The notes: a model not told the origin generated them from the sequence alone. A stretch of DNA of 64,000 nucleotides from Salipiger mangrovisoli (GCF_015223355.1 NZ_JADFFK010000002.1:248001-312000), one strand, 5' to 3'; positions 36,953 to 47,012 are shown, counted from the stretch's first letter. Numbers and translations are program-made.

Positions 36953-37606
36953 TCAGCCGGGGTCGCGCTCGCCGAAGATCGCTGATCCGACGCGCACATG
37001 GGTGGCGCCGAAGGCGATGGCCTGCTCGAAGTCCGAGCTCATGCCCATCGACAGCCCCTCGAGCCCGTTGCGCTCGGCGATCTTCGCCAGCAGGGCGAAA
37101 TGCAGACTGGGGGTCTCGTCCACGGGAGGGATGCACATCAGGCCCTTCAGCGGCAGGTCGAGAGCGCGGACTTCCTTGATAAAGGCGTCGGCTTCAGCGG
37201 GCAGGATGCCGGCCTTCTGCGCTTCTTCGCCGGTGTTCACCTGCACGAAAAGCTCCGGGCAGTGGCCCAGCTCCTGCGCCAGACGTGCCAGCGTGGCGGC
37301 CAGCTTGGGCCGGTCCAGCGAATGGATTGCCGCGAAGAGCTGCATCGCCTGCCGTGCCTTGTTGCTTTGCAGCGGGCCGATGAGATGCACCTTCGCATCC
37401 GGAAAGCGCTCCTGGAAAGCGGGCCATTTGCCCGCAGCTTCCTGCACCTTGTTCTCGCCGAAGAGCCGGTGGCCTGCCTCCAGAACCGCCTCGACGCGGG
37501 CATTCGGCTGCACCTTGCTGACCGCGATCAGCTGTGTCGCACCGGGAATGCGGCCCGCCGTTTTCTCGGCCTTGGCGATGCGTGCCTTGATGTCGTTCAG
37601 TCCCAT
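36953..37606 (-). CDS. YggS/PLPBP family pyridoxal-phosphate homeostasis protein
   Basis: A 217-residue single-domain TIM-barrel PLP carrier related to the N-terminal domain of alanine racemase. PLP lysine in LIAVSKVQP (about residue 31), GENKVQE, HLIGPLQSNK, VNTGEE and the phosphate-binding GMSSDFEQAIAFGATHVRVGSAIFG are all intact. It buffers PLP and affects amino acid metabolism in many bacteria. The ATG at 37606 follows GGGGAGAAG. Its start overlaps the end of the upstream sulfotransferase gene by ten bases. Confidence 0.93.
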   Translation of the reverse strand: MGLNDIKARIAKAEKTAGRIPGATQLIAVSKVQPNARVEAVLEAGHRLFGENKVQEAAGKWPAFQERFPDAKVHLIGPLQSNKARQAMQLFAAIHSLDRPKLAATLARLAQELGHCPELFVQVNTGEEAQKAGILPAEADAFIKEVRALDLPLKGLMCIPPVDETPSLHFALLAKIAERNGLEGLSMGMSSDFEQAIAFGATHVRVGSAIFGERDPG

Positions 37607-39063
37607 GGTTCTTCTCCCCAGGCCTCGATGAAGGGCGCCAGTTCGGTTTCGTATGTCTTCCAGGCCTGGGCCGAGCCGCGGTAGATCGGCTGGCGCGCCT
37701 GGCTCACGCTGAGGGTCTTCACGGCGCCCTTGCTTTCGTGCGATTCGAGGCACGCCGGGTGCCAGTCGAGCCCGGCGGCGGCAACCAGCGCGCGCGATTG
37801 CTCTTCCGGATCGGTCACAAGGTCCTCGTAGCGGATCTCGTGGATGCGGCCCGGCAATGCTGTTTTCCAATGCGCGACATTGGCGCGGAAGCGCTTGATC
37901 GAGGTGGCGATATCCGCAAGGTCGGTGGCGTAGCGATGGCTGCCGAGCGCGAAGTGGTTCTTGTAGATCGACAGGGCGATGTCGCGCGGGTCGCGGTGCA
38001 CGACGATGATCCGCGCAGCGGGCAGCGCGTGATCGAGCAGGCCGAAGATCAGGTGGCAGAGGATCGACTTGTCGGTGATCGCGCCGCGGCCGTGGCCACT
38101 GTCGCGGACGGCGAGCCGCAGGTAGTGGTCGGCGAAGGCCCTCACGCGGGCGGTCGGTTCCTCGGCGATCGGGCGCATCTGCTCGCCGGCGCCGAAATAG
38201 CCGTAAGCCAGCTTCAGCGCGTGCCCGAGCTCGCCCCCGGCACCGACTTCGGGGTGGGCGGCAAGAATGCGTTCGACCAGCGTGGTCCCAGAGCGCGGCA
38301 TGCCGGTGACGAAGATCGGGCGGAGCGGCGGCGCGCCGTCGGGGGCGGGGAGGAGCCCCGCCTGCGCCTTGCGCACGGCGGCGAACTCGCGCGCCTGCGC
38401 GGCGCTGTCCCAAGGCGCGGCCTTGCGCTGGAGGGCGTTTGCGCGGGCGAGGTAGGGGAAGACCTTGGCGGTCTGTCCGGTCTCCTCCATCGCCTTGGCG
38501 AGCGCGAATCCCAGGTGCAGCCGCTGCGCGTCGGGCAGGTCCCGTTTCGCCCAGAGCTTCTCCATCGCGCGCAGCAGCGGATCGCCGGCGGAGAGCTTCT
38601 TGGTGGCGAGGAAGATGCGGTAGAGCTCGGGGGTGGCGGGATGACGCTTGATCAGCGCGCGGAACAACGTCTCCGCCTCGTCGAAACGTCCGAGGAGTTG
38701 CAGGTAGTGTGCCTTGTCCGCGCGCGGCTTGATCGCCTTGGGATCGGCCGCGATCTGCCGATCATAGGCGGCGAGCGCCTGCTCGGGCCGGTCCAGCGCG
38801 CGGTAGCGCTCGATGGCGGTGGCGGTGACCTGAGGCTGGCCCGGCGCCAGAGCCACGGCGCGGTCGAGGTAGCGCAGGCAGGCTTCGCGGTCGCCCTGCT
38901 CGAAGCAGATCTGCGAGAGCTGGAAGGCCAGATCGCCGCGGTCGGGTTCTGACGGCAGCACTTGTTCCAGCGCGGCGCGGGCTTCGCCGAGACGGCCCTG
39001 CGCGAGGGCGGGGCGGACCTTGTCCAGCAGGCTGGCCTTGCGTGCGGCCGAGAGTGGCAGCAT
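37597..39063 (-). CDS. TPR-containing sulfotransferase family protein
   Basis: A 488-residue cytoplasmic protein with N-terminal tetratricopeptide-like repeats (about 10-240) and a C-terminal sulfotransferase domain. The PAPS 5'-phosphosulfate loop PIFVTGMPRSGTTLVERIL is at residues 249-267 and a 3'-phosphate-binding VHRDPRDIALSIYKNHF segment follows. Such TPR-sulfotransferases are common in marine alphaproteobacteria; acceptors are unknown. It overlaps the PLPBP gene, suggesting coupled translation. Confidence 0.88.
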   Translation of the reverse strand: MLPLSAARKASLLDKVRPALAQGRLGEARAALEQVLPSEPDRGDLAFQLSQICFEQGDREACLRYLDRAVALAPGQPQVTATAIERYRALDRPEQALAAYDRQIAADPKAIKPRADKAHYLQLLGRFDEAETLFRALIKRHPATPELYRIFLATKKLSAGDPLLRAMEKLWAKRDLPDAQRLHLGFALAKAMEETGQTAKVFPYLARANALQRKAAPWDSAAQAREFAAVRKAQAGLLPAPDGAPPLRPIFVTGMPRSGTTLVERILAAHPEVGAGGELGHALKLAYGYFGAGEQMRPIAEEPTARVRAFADHYLRLAVRDSGHGRGAITDKSILCHLIFGLLDHALPAARIIVVHRDPRDIALSIYKNHFALGSHRYATDLADIATSIKRFRANVAHWKTALPGRIHEIRYEDLVTDPEEQSRALVAAAGLDWHPACLESHESKGAVKTLSVSQARQPIYRGSAQAWKTYETELAPFIEAWGEEPWD

Positions 39064-39121
39064 GGGGATCCCTTGTCTTTCCGGCCCTAGGTTGACCGGG
39101 ACCGTTCTGCCCGTTGGCGGC

Positions 39122-39154
39122 GCAAAAGAAAAGAGCGGGCCGGAGCCCGCTCTT
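39122..39154 (-). terminator. Rho-independent terminator for the porin gene
   Basis: On the minus strand AAGAGCGGGC, loop TCCG, GCCCGCTCTT, then TTCTTTTGCG. Perfect ten-base stem about 28 bases after the porin stop codon. Confidence 0.88.
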
Positions 39155-39164
39155 CCCTAATCAG

Positions 39165-39186
39165 TCTAATCTCAGGTGAGATTAGA
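39165..39186. repeat. 22-base palindrome over the porin stop codon
   Basis: TCTAATCTCA and TGAGATTAGA are perfect ten-base inverted arms separated by GG. The porin stop codon (TAA on the minus strand, 39182-39184) lies inside the right arm. In the mRNA this makes a second, AU-rich hairpin just before the terminator. Confidence 0.7.
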
Positions 39187-40231
39187 AGGACATTGCCAGG
39201 CCGATCGAGAAGGTGTCGTCGTCTTCCTGATCTTCGTATTCGCTGTTGCCGTAGCCGGCCTGAGCGACGAGACCGCCGCCGAGGTCGTAGTTCACTGCGA
39301 TGCCGTAGCCCGAACGGTCTGCACCTTCGAAGGACCACTCACCGTAGTTCACGCCGAGCGACAGAGCGTTCATGGAGTAGCCGAAGCCCACACCCCAGTG
39401 CTCGCCGTCTGCGTCGGAGTCTTCGAAGTTGATGTCGCTGTAGGTTGCGCCAACTTCAAAGCCGCCTGCGAAGCCCGCGGTCACGCCGAGGCCCCAGACT
39501 TCTGCGAACTCGTCGAGGGTGATGTAGCCAACACCGGCGTTCAGGTCGAGACCCGAGAATTCGCCTTTGTATGCAACACCTGCCGACCAGACGGTCTCGC
39601 CGGTGTCAGCATAGAAGTTGTCGGTGGAGGTGGTGGTGACCACACCGGTGGTGAGGTCTGCCACGCTGGTGGAGGTGGTCGACTTCACGACTTCTTCCGG
39701 CTTGGAGCCGTTCTGAACCTGCATGGCCGACGCGGAGAAGGTGATGCCTTCGAATGCGTAGTCGAAGCGAGCGATCTGGCCGTCTGCGCCGTTCAGCGCG
39801 CCGCCGTCGTAGTCGCCACCGGCGTTGAAGCCAGCGTGGATGGTTTCGTCGTCAGCCAGCGAGCCTGCGCCGCCGAGGTTCATCTCGGGGACCACTTTGT
39901 CGTAGGACGAGTCGGTGTCACCCATGGTCAGGGTCGCGCCGCCGTACGAAACGAACAGTGCCTCACCGCCCTGCTGCCAGGGGTTGGTGAACGGCTTCTG
40001 CGCTTCGTCGAGGTCGATGTTCGCGCCGAACACCAGGCCGTTGTCGGCTTCGCCGGACATGGTGAAGGTCAGGTCGACATCGGTGAAGAACTGAACTTCG
40101 TCGTTCTTGACGTCAGCGTATTTGCCCGGGTTGTAGATACCCATTTCGGCGTAACCGGACAGCGTGACTTCTGCCGAGGCGATGCCTGCGGTTGCAACCA
40201 GCGCGGTGGAAGCAAACAGAATCTTTTTCAT
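39182..40231 (-). CDS. Outer-membrane porin
   Basis: General diffusion porin, a 349-residue precursor with signal peptide (cleavage after ASA, about residue 20), then alternating beta-strand pattern with Gly/Asp/Thr-rich loops. The C-terminal residue is Phe (LAMSF), the signal for BAM-mediated insertion. Mature start EVTLSGYAEMGIYN resembles Rhodobacter-type porins. The ATG at 40231 follows GAGGGAAAC. Codon use differs slightly from the neighbours (more A/T-ending Glu, Ala and Asn codons), as expected for a highly expressed gene. Followed by a palindrome at the stop codon and a strong terminator. Confidence 0.92.
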   Translation of the reverse strand: MKKILFASTALVATAGIASAEVTLSGYAEMGIYNPGKYADVKNDEVQFFTDVDLTFTMSGEADNGLVFGANIDLDEAQKPFTNPWQQGGEALFVSYGGATLTMGDTDSSYDKVVPEMNLGGAGSLADDETIHAGFNAGGDYDGGALNGADGQIARFDYAFEGITFSASAMQVQNGSKPEEVVKSTTSTSVADLTTGVVTTTSTDNFYADTGETVWSAGVAYKGEFSGLDLNAGVGYITLDEFAEVWGLGVTAGFAGGFEVGATYSDINFEDSDADGEHWGVGFGYSMNALSLGVNYGEWSFEGADRSGYGIAVNYDLGGGLVAQAGYGNSEYEDQEDDDTFSIGLAMSF

Positions 40232-40521
40232 TGTTTCCCTCATGTGTTCTAAGGCACGTACCAATCCGGGTAGCCCGGCCTTGATGGCCACTTCTATGCG
40301 CTTTGCCTTCCCGCTCTGGCAACCCGTCGCTGGGGCAGCCGCCCACGAAGCAAACCAGTGATGCCCAATTGCCACAAAAATATCACGGGACTTTTGGGCC
40401 GCAGCCGGCGGGGTCCGGAGGGCATGCGGGCGGCGCGGGGCCGAAGGATTGACGGCTTGTGATACGCGGTGCCCACGGGTATGCAGGGGCAAAGAAGCGG
40501 ACGGGCAGGAGCTTTGGTTTC

Positions 40522-41019
40522 ATGGAATATAAGCGGTTTGCTAAGGGCCTTGCCCTGATCGCGGTGACGCTGGGTCTGGCTGCCTGCGGACAGAGCGAGA
40601 CGCGCCAGGTGGTACAGACCCGGTCTGCCGATGAGATCATGGAAGCCGATGTCTACGACGGGCGCGGCGCCCCCGACTCGACGGTCTGGGACATTTTCAA
40701 GGCGAAGCCGGACGCTGGCCGGGTTGGCGCGGTCAACAAGTACATCTGGAATGCCTCGCTGCAGGTGCTGGACTTCCTGCCGGTCGAAAGCGTTGATCCC
40801 TTCACCGGCGTCATCACCACCGGCTACGGCACGCCGCCGGGCGGCGGCACCGCCTATCGTGCGACGATCCTCATTTCCGATCCGGCGCTGGATGCGCGCT
40901 CGCTCAACGTCGCGCTGACGACTCGGTCTGGCCCGGCAAGCGCCGCCGCGGTGCATGCGGTCGAGGATGCGATCCTCACCCGCGCCCGGCAGCTCCGCGC
41001 GGTTGACAGCAAAATCTGA
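40522..41019 (+). CDS. DUF3576 family lipoprotein
   Basis: A 165-residue lipoprotein with lipobox LAACG (C25), then a region STVWDIFKAK...NKYIWNASLQVLDFLPV...PFTGVITTGYG typical of DUF3576. The ATG at 40522 follows AGGAG. Function is unknown; an outer-membrane or periplasmic role follows from lipidation. It is divergent from the porin across a 290-base spacer in which I find no convincing promoter boxes. Confidence 0.88.
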   Translation: MEYKRFAKGLALIAVTLGLAACGQSETRQVVQTRSADEIMEADVYDGRGAPDSTVWDIFKAKPDAGRVGAVNKYIWNASLQVLDFLPVESVDPFTGVITTGYGTPPGGGTAYRATILISDPALDARSLNVALTTRSGPASAAAVHAVEDAILTRARQLRAVDSKI

Positions 41020-41057
41020 TCCGCACGGCCGGACCGGGGTTCGGCGCAATGGAATTG

Positions 41058-41087
41058 AAAAGGCCCGGTGGATCGACCGGGCCTTTT
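41058..41087. terminator. Bidirectional terminator between convergent genes
   Basis: AAAAGGCCCGGT at 41058-41069 and ACCGGGCCTTTT at 41076-41087 form a perfect 12-base stem with loop GGATCG, with A-run and T-run on either side, so it can serve both the DUF3576 and glycosyltransferase genes. Confidence 0.9.
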
Positions 41088-41102
41088 GCTTGCGCAACGG
41101 TG

Positions 41103-42362
41103 TCAGTCCTGCGGCGGGCGCGGCTCCAGCGCTGCAAGTCGCGTGACCCATTCCACGTGTTTCGGCAGGCAATGGCCGCGCAGGTCGTAGTTTGCGCGGA
41201 CATGGGCGCGGGCCGCCGAACCCAGACGGTCGCGGGTCTGCGGCTCTTCGAGCAGGGTGCAGAGCCTGTTGACCAGCGCCTCTCGGTCGAAGAAATCCAC
41301 CAGCCAGCCGGTCTCGTCCTCGGTCAGCACTTCGCGCACAGGGGCGGTGTCGCTGGCCAGGATGGCGCAGCCGGCGCTCATCGCCTCGAGCAGCGACCAG
41401 CTCAGTACGAAGGGGTAGGTCAGATAGACGTGCACCCGGCTCACCTGCATCATCGACAGGAAGCGCGCGTAGGGCACACGACCGAGGAAGTGGACCCTTG
41501 CCCAATCCGCATCGGGGATCTGTCCGCGCACCTCGTCGATGAAGATCTGTTTCCAGCTCTTCCCCTGAGTTGGCTTTGCGCCATAGCTCACCTCGTCGCC
41601 ACCGATCAAAGTGATCCGGGCGTTGGGGCGGCGGCGCAGAATCTCGGGCAGGGCGCGCATGAACACGTGGTACCCGCGATAGGGTTCGAGGTTGCGGTTG
41701 ATAAAGGTGATCACCTCGTCGTTGCGGGTCAGCACGGTGCCGTCGTCGAGCTCCAGTCGCGCGGCCGGATCGGGCACCACATGCTCGGTGTCGATGCCGT
41801 CATGCGCGACCGAGAGACGATCCTGCCAATTCTCCGGGAAGGTGCCGGCCTGGAAGCGGGTCGGGCTGATCCCTGCGTCCATCACCTCTTCGTGCATGCG
41901 GTTGTTGAGGTTCTTCAGCCTCAGGCGCTGCAGGTCGCTGATCGAGGCCGGTGACGCGAATTCCGGATCGAAGGCGAGGAACTCCGGCGTGGTGCGGTGG
42001 TACAGCTCGCAATAAAGGCCGAGCCGGGCGTGCGGCCAGACATCCTTGAGAAAGAGGCTCTCCCCCCAACCGTGATGGGCCAGGATCACGTCGGGCGCAA
42101 AACCCTGCTTCTTGAGCGCCAAGGCGGCATTGCAGCAGCTGACGCCGCGGAGAATCTTGGTCTCGAAATCGGTCAGATAGGGGTGGATGTCCTTGGTACT
42201 GCTGCCGCGGATCTCGTAGGGCAGCACGCGGACCCCGTTCCAGAGGGTCGGCTCCTTGACCTTGGGAGTCAGGGCGGTGACCTCATGCCCGAGCCGTGCC
42301 AGTTCCGGCGCGAGATGTTTGTACTGGCCGGGGAAATTCTGGTGAATGCAAAGTATTTTCAT
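41103..42362 (-). CDS. Glycosyltransferase family 4 protein
   Basis: A 419-residue retaining GT-B glycosyltransferase. The N-terminal acceptor domain begins MKILCIHQNFPGQYKHLAPELARLGHEV (glycosyltransferase 4-like), and the donor domain contains FINRNLEPYRGYHVFMRALP, LGRVPYARFLSMMQVSRVHVYLTYPFVLSWSLLEAMSAG and the terminal E of the EX7E-like motif. Probably acts on a surface polysaccharide or glycolipid. It is a lone gene, so donor and acceptor are unknown. Confidence 0.9.
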   Translation of the reverse strand: MKILCIHQNFPGQYKHLAPELARLGHEVTALTPKVKEPTLWNGVRVLPYEIRGSSTKDIHPYLTDFETKILRGVSCCNAALALKKQGFAPDVILAHHGWGESLFLKDVWPHARLGLYCELYHRTTPEFLAFDPEFASPASISDLQRLRLKNLNNRMHEEVMDAGISPTRFQAGTFPENWQDRLSVAHDGIDTEHVVPDPAARLELDDGTVLTRNDEVITFINRNLEPYRGYHVFMRALPEILRRRPNARITLIGGDEVSYGAKPTQGKSWKQIFIDEVRGQIPDADWARVHFLGRVPYARFLSMMQVSRVHVYLTYPFVLSWSLLEAMSAGCAILASDTAPVREVLTEDETGWLVDFFDREALVNRLCTLLEEPQTRDRLGSAARAHVRANYDLRGHCLPKHVEWVTRLAALEPRPPQD

Positions 42363-42571
42363 GACGTTCTATACAATCTTGGTCTACGGATCGCAGTTTT
42401 CCATGCGTGCGGGCCGAAGCCACGTAGAAACCACGTCGCATTTGAATTTGCCATGCGGAGGTTGCTGAAATGTCGTTCGCCGGAGCCGCGCGAGGGGTCG
42501 GGGCACTGGACGTCCGGCGGGGCCTGCCCTATCACCCGGCAAGACCCATCCGCTCCGAGGGACAAGAGATT

Positions 42572-45142
42572 ATGTCGCGCTACGACCCCGCCACGATCGA
42601 GCCGAAATGGCAGGCCGCCTGGGAAGACGCCCTGACCTTCAAGGCCACCCGCTCGGCCGACAAGCCGAAATACTACGTGCTCGAGATGTTCCCCTATCCC
42701 TCGGGCCGTATCCACATCGGCCACGTGCGGAACTACACGATGGGCGACGTGATCGCCCGCTACAAGAAGCAGAATGGCTTCAACGTGCTGCACCCGATGG
42801 GCTTCGACGCCTTCGGCATGCCGGCCGAGAACGCCGCCATGGCCTCGGGCGGTCACCCCAAGGACTGGACCTATTCCAACATCGACACGATGGTCGCGCA
42901 GATGAAGCCGCTGGGCTTCGGGCTCGACTGGTCGCGCATGTTCGCCACCTGCGATCCGGAATATTACGGCCAGCAGCAGGCGCTGTTCCTCGACATGCTC
43001 GACAAGGGCCTCGTCTACCGCAAGAACGCCGTGGTGAACTGGGACCCGGTCGACATGACCGTGCTGGCCAACGAGCAGGTCGAGAACGGCCGCGGCTGGC
43101 GCTCGGGCGCGCTGGTCGAGCGCAAGGAACTCACCCAGTGGTTCTTCAAGATCTCCGACTTCTCGGGCGAGCTGCTCGACGCGCTCGACACGCTCGATGA
43201 CTGGCCCGCGAAGGTGAAGCTGATGCAGGCGAACTGGATCGGTCGTTCGCGCGGCCTGCAGTTCTCCTTCGATACGATCGAGGCCCCCGCTGGTTTCGAG
43301 AAGATCGAGTGCTACACCACCCGCCCCGATACGCTGCACGGCGCCTCCTTCGTCGGCATCTCGCCCGATCACCCGCTCGCAAAGGAGCTGGAGCAGGGCA
43401 ACCCCGAGCTCGCCGCTTTCGTTGCCGAGTGCCGCCGCATGGGCACCTCCGAAGAAGAGCTGGAGAAGGCCGAGAAGCGCGGCTTCGACACCGGCCTCAA
43501 GGTGCGTCACCCGTTCGACCCGAACTGGGAGCTGCCGGTCTACATCGCCAACTTCATCCTCATGGATTACGGCACCGGTGCGATCTTCGGCTGCCCCGGC
43601 CACGACCAGCGCGACCATGACTTCTGCAGCAAGTACGGCCTGCCGATCGTCGAGACCTTCGTGCCGCTCGAGGGCGAGATCGACATCCTGGCCGAGCCCT
43701 TCGTGCCGGCCAAGACCGAGAAGGTGCGCTACACCCGCCTCGTCGCCGGGACCGAGGTGCAGACCGGCGAAGAGGGCGTGAACGCCGCCGTCGATTTCTG
43801 CGAGAAGAACGGCATCGGCGAGGGGGTGACCAAGTACCGCCTGCGCGACTGGGGCCTGTCGCGCCAGCGCTACTGGGGCTGCCCGATTCCCGTGGTCCAT
43901 TGCGAGGCCTGCGGCGTGGTGCCCGAGAAGAAGGAAAACCTGCCGATCAGCCTGCCCTACGACGAGGACGGCAAGGCGATCGATTTCTCGGTGCCCGGCA
44001 ACCCGCTCGACCGTCACCCGTCGTGGCGTGACTGTGCGTGCCCGTCCTGCGGCGCCCCGGCGCGGCGCGAGACCGACACGATGGACACGTTCGTCGACTC
44101 CAGCTGGTACTTCGCCCGCTTCACCTCGCCGCGCGCCGAGACGCCGATCGACTTGGCCGAGGCCGAGTACTGGATGAACGTCGACCAGTACATCGGCGGC
44201 ATCGAGCACGCGATCCTGCACCTCCTGTACTCGCGCTTCTTCGCGCGTGCGATGAACATCACCGGCCACCTGCCGGAGAAGTCGAAAGAGCCGTTCAACG
44301 CGCTCTTCACGCAGGGCATGGTGACCCACGCGATCTACCAGACCAAGAACGCCGACGGCCGTCCGGTCTACCACTACCCGGAAACGGTCGAGCTGCGCGA
44401 CGGCAAGGGCTTCCTGAACGACGGCACCGAGGTCGAAATCATCCCCTCGGCCAAGATGTCGAAGTCGAAGAACAACGTCGTCGATCCGGTCGCGATCATC
44501 GGCCAGTACGGCGCCGACACCGCGCGCTGGTTCGTGCTGTCTGACAGCCCGCCCGAACGTGACGTGGAATGGACCGCCTCGGGGGCCGAGGCGGCCTCGA
44601 AGCACCTCGCCCGCGTCTACCGCATCGCCGCCGAGATCGCCGCCTCCGATGCGCCCGCCGGCGCCGAGGATGCCGCGCTGCTGCGCGAGATGCACAAGGC
44701 CATCCACGACGTGACCATGGGCGTCGAGAGCTTCGGCTTCAACGCGGCGATCGCCAAGCTCTACGCCTTCACCGGCGTGCTCGGCAAATCGCAGGCGGGT
44801 GCCGCCGCCAAGAAGGAAGCGGCCAAGGTTCTCGCGCAGCTGATGTCGCCGATGACCCCGCACCTGTCGGAGGAGATCTGGCAGCTGCTCGGCGGCGAGG
44901 GGCTCATCGCCAATGCCGCATGGCCCAAGGCCGACGCGGCGATGCTGGTCGAGGACAGCGTCACCCTGCCGATCCAGGTCAACGGCAAGCGCCGCGGCGA
45001 ACTCACCGTTCCCAAGGACATGACCAAGGAAGAGATTGAAAAACTCGTCCTCGCGCATGAAGCTGTGGTGCGGACCCTCGAAGGGGCCGCGCCGAAGAAG
45101 CTCATCGTTGTGCCTGGCCGGATCGTCAATGTGGTCGCCTGA
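42572..45142 (+). CDS. leuS: Leucine--tRNA ligase
   Basis: Class I synthetase charging tRNA-Leu, 856 residues, with the HIGH motif at 48-51 ([15 protein letters not shown]), the CP1 editing domain (about 225-420) and KMSKS at 628-632, then the anticodon-binding domain. The ATG at 42572 gives the standard MSRYDP start; an in-frame upstream extension to 42470 is not family-like. It heads the leuS-lptE-holA cluster and its last bases overlap lptE. Confidence 0.96.
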   Translation: MSRYDPATIEPKWQAAWEDALTFKATRSADKPKYYVLEMFPYPSGRIHIGHVRNYTMGDVIARYKKQNGFNVLHPMGFDAFGMPAENAAMASGGHPKDWTYSNIDTMVAQMKPLGFGLDWSRMFATCDPEYYGQQQALFLDMLDKGLVYRKNAVVNWDPVDMTVLANEQVENGRGWRSGALVERKELTQWFFKISDFSGELLDALDTLDDWPAKVKLMQANWIGRSRGLQFSFDTIEAPAGFEKIECYTTRPDTLHGASFVGISPDHPLAKELEQGNPELAAFVAECRRMGTSEEELEKAEKRGFDTGLKVRHPFDPNWELPVYIANFILMDYGTGAIFGCPGHDQRDHDFCSKYGLPIVETFVPLEGEIDILAEPFVPAKTEKVRYTRLVAGTEVQTGEEGVNAAVDFCEKNGIGEGVTKYRLRDWGLSRQRYWGCPIPVVHCEACGVVPEKKENLPISLPYDEDGKAIDFSVPGNPLDRHPSWRDCACPSCGAPARRETDTMDTFVDSSWYFARFTSPRAETPIDLAEAEYWMNVDQYIGGIEHAILHLLYSRFFARAMNITGHLPEKSKEPFNALFTQGMVTHAIYQTKNADGRPVYHYPETVELRDGKGFLNDGTEVEIIPSAKMSKSKNNVVDPVAIIGQYGADTARWFVLSDSPPERDVEWTASGAEAASKHLARVYRIAAEIAASDAPAGAEDAALLREMHKAIHDVTMGVESFGFNAAIAKLYAFTGVLGKSQAGAAAKKEAAKVLAQLMSPMTPHLSEEIWQLLGGEGLIANAAWPKADAAMLVEDSVTLPIQVNGKRRGELTVPKDMTKEEIEKLVLAHEAVVRTLEGAAPKKLIVVPGRIVNVVA

Positions 45143-45626
45143 TCGAAGAACCCTGCTTGCAGCCTGCGGCGCGCTCGCGCTCGCGGGCTGCGGCTTTACC
45201 CCGGCCTATGGGCCGCAGGGGGGCGGGCAGAAGCTGCTCGGGCAGATTGCGCTCGCCGATCCCGGCTCGCCCAATGCCTATCTCTACAACCGCCGGATCG
45301 AGGAGCGCCTCGGCCGCGCCGGAACCGGCGCGCGCTACCTGCTCGACACCGGGCTGAAAACCGAGACCTCCGGCCACGGCTCTCTGGCCGACGGCAATAC
45401 CACGCGTATCCGGGTGATCGGAACGGCGACCTTCACGCTGCGCGACGCGGTGACGAACGAGGCGCTGTCCTCCGGCGACACCTCCTCGTTCACCGGCTAT
45501 TCCACCACCGGCTCCACCGCCGCCACCCAGTCCGCCGAGCGCGACGCCGAGGAGCGGCTGATGGTCATGCTCGCCGACCGCGTGATCGACCGGCTGCTGC
45601 TCGTCGCGGCGGATCTGCCGCAGTGA
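45129..45626 (+). CDS. lptE: LPS assembly lipoprotein LptE
   Basis: Outer-membrane lipoprotein that plugs LptD and helps insert lipopolysaccharide. The 165-residue protein has lipobox LAGC (about residue 19) followed by GFTPAYG, the usual LptE beginning. The ATG at 45129 overlaps the end of leuS by 14 bases, implying coupling. The order leuS-lptE-holA is conserved in many proteobacteria and supports this assignment despite weak sequence conservation of LptE. Confidence 0.88.
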   Translation: MWSPDRRTLLAACGALALAGCGFTPAYGPQGGGQKLLGQIALADPGSPNAYLYNRRIEERLGRAGTGARYLLDTGLKTETSGHGSLADGNTTRIRVIGTATFTLRDAVTNEALSSGDTSSFTGYSTTGSTAATQSAERDAEERLMVMLADRVIDRLLLVAADLPQ

Positions 45627-45636
45627 CGGGGGCTTC

Positions 45637-46665
45637 GTGAAACTCGGCGGGCGCGACGCACAGGCCTTCTTCCGCAAGCCGGATCCGACCCGCTCCGGCG
45701 TGCTGCTCTTTGGCGAGGACGCCATGCGCGTGGCGCACAGGCGGCAGGAGATCATCGCCGCCCTCGTCGGCCCCGAGGCCGAAGCCGAGATGCGCCTCAC
45801 CCGCATGGGCGGGGCCGAGCTGCGCAAGGACCCGGCCCTGCTGCTCGACGCGGTCAAGGCACAGGGCTTCTTCCCCGGCCCGCGCGTCGTCTTCGTCGAA
45901 GAGGCCTCCGACGGGCTCGCCAAGACCATGGGCGCGGCGCTGACCGACTGGCGCCCCGGCGATGCGCAGATCATCGTCACCGCCGGTTCGCTCACCGCCA
46001 AGTCCGCCCTGCGCAAGCTCTTCGAAGCAGCACCCGAGGCGCTGGCCATCGGCATCTACTCCGACCCGCCGGGCCGCGACGAGATCGAGGCCGCTCTCAC
46101 CAAGGCCGGGCTCACGCGGGTTGACCGCGCTGCCTTCGACGCGCTCGAGCACCTCGCCCGCGCGCTCGAGCCGGGTGACTTCCGGCAGGTGCTGGAAAAG
46201 CTTGGGCTCTACAAGCTCGACGATCCCGCACCGCTCACCCCCGAGGAGGTGGCCGCCTGCGCCCCCGCCTCTATCGAGGCCGAGCTCGACGACATCCTCA
46301 ACGTGGTGGCCGAGGGCCGCTCGCCCGAGATCGGCCCGCTGATGCAGCGGCTCGAAGGGCAGGGGGTCGCGCCGGTCACCCTGCTGATCATGGCGATGCG
46401 CCACTTCCGCCTGCTCTACGCGCTGGCCTCGGCGCAGGGTGGCCCGCAGGCCGGGGTGCAGCGCCTGCGTCCGCCGCTCTTCGGCCCGCGCCGCGACCGC
46501 ATGCTGCGCCAGGCCTCGGGCTGGAACGCCGACCGGCTCGAGGATGCGCTGGGAATGCTGATGGAGACCGACCTCTCGATCCGCTCCGCCGGAGCCCGCG
46601 CGCCCGCCATGGCGCTGGTCGAGCGCAACTTCGTGCGCCTCGCCTGGCTCGCCTCGCGGCGCTAG
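45637..46665 (+). CDS. holA: DNA polymerase III subunit delta
   Basis: Clamp-loader subunit that opens the beta sliding clamp. The 342-residue protein fits HolA in length, with the N-terminal region KLGGRDAQAFFRKPDP...LLFGEDAMRV and C-terminal helical domain containing QLLRLYAL-type sequence (HFRLLYALASA). The start is GTG at 45637 after GGGGG; no ATG matches the family start. It ends convergent with a disrupted YrhK gene. Confidence 0.92.
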   Translation: MKLGGRDAQAFFRKPDPTRSGVLLFGEDAMRVAHRRQEIIAALVGPEAEAEMRLTRMGGAELRKDPALLLDAVKAQGFFPGPRVVFVEEASDGLAKTMGAALTDWRPGDAQIIVTAGSLTAKSALRKLFEAAPEALAIGIYSDPPGRDEIEAALTKAGLTRVDRAAFDALEHLARALEPGDFRQVLEKLGLYKLDDPAPLTPEEVAACAPASIEAELDDILNVVAEGRSPEIGPLMQRLEGQGVAPVTLLIMAMRHFRLLYALASAQGGPQAGVQRLRPPLFGPRRDRMLRQASGWNADRLEDALGMLMETDLSIRSAGARAPAMALVERNFVRLAWLASRR

Positions 46666-46669
46666 CCGC

Positions 46670-46953
46670 TCAGTCGCCGCGCTCGCGCTCAGCCAGCCGG
46701 TCGATCTTTCCCATCCGCCAGAGCTTGATCTCGCGCGCCAGCCGCAGCGAGGGCTTCACCATGAAGAGCACCGAGCCCAGGGTGAAGAGCCAGATGGCTT
46801 CGGTCTCATACTGCTTCCAGAAGAACAGCACCGAGCCGAGGGTGAAACAGAGCGCGGCGCCGAAATCCACCGCCGTATGGGCATCTCGAAAAGCGCATAG
46901 ATGCGCCGCGTGTCCGCGTTGCGCTCGCGGTTGCGGTGATCGAAAAGCTGCAT
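46670..46953 (-). pseudogene. YrhK-domain protein gene disrupted by a one-base frameshift
   Basis: Read from the ATG at 46953 the frame gives MQLFDHRNRERNADTRRIYALFE and then loses the family pattern. One frame over, the sequence continues AHTAVDFGAALCFTLGSVLFFWKQYE and on to the end, with two hydrophobic segments and a basic tail, as in YrhK-domain membrane proteins. Restoring one base near 46888 (between GAGAT and GCCCAT on the minus strand) joins the parts into a protein of about 94 residues. Either the gene is broken or one base was lost in sequencing. It follows pheS. Confidence 0.75.
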
Positions 46954-46980
46954 GAACGCCAAGATGGCGCGCGATCCGGA

Positions 46981-47012
46981 AAGGAAAAGGCCCGGCGCTG
47001 ATGCACCGGGCC
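46981..47012 (-). terminator. Rho-independent terminator after pheS
   Basis: On the minus strand GGCCCGG, a ten-base loop and CCGGGCC, followed by TTTTCCTTTCC. The 47013-47064 interval before it contains a short tandem repeat of GCGCGCCTGA. Confidence 0.75.

Noticed and set aside
35298-37606. MocR regulator and PLPBP as a joint PLP system
   Set aside because: Both use PLP, but a repeat pair separates them and nothing else ties them together; nearness may be chance.
42359-45058. Minus-strand open frame of about 900 codons opposite leuS
   Set aside because: Complementary shadow of leuS; codon positions follow the leuS frame.
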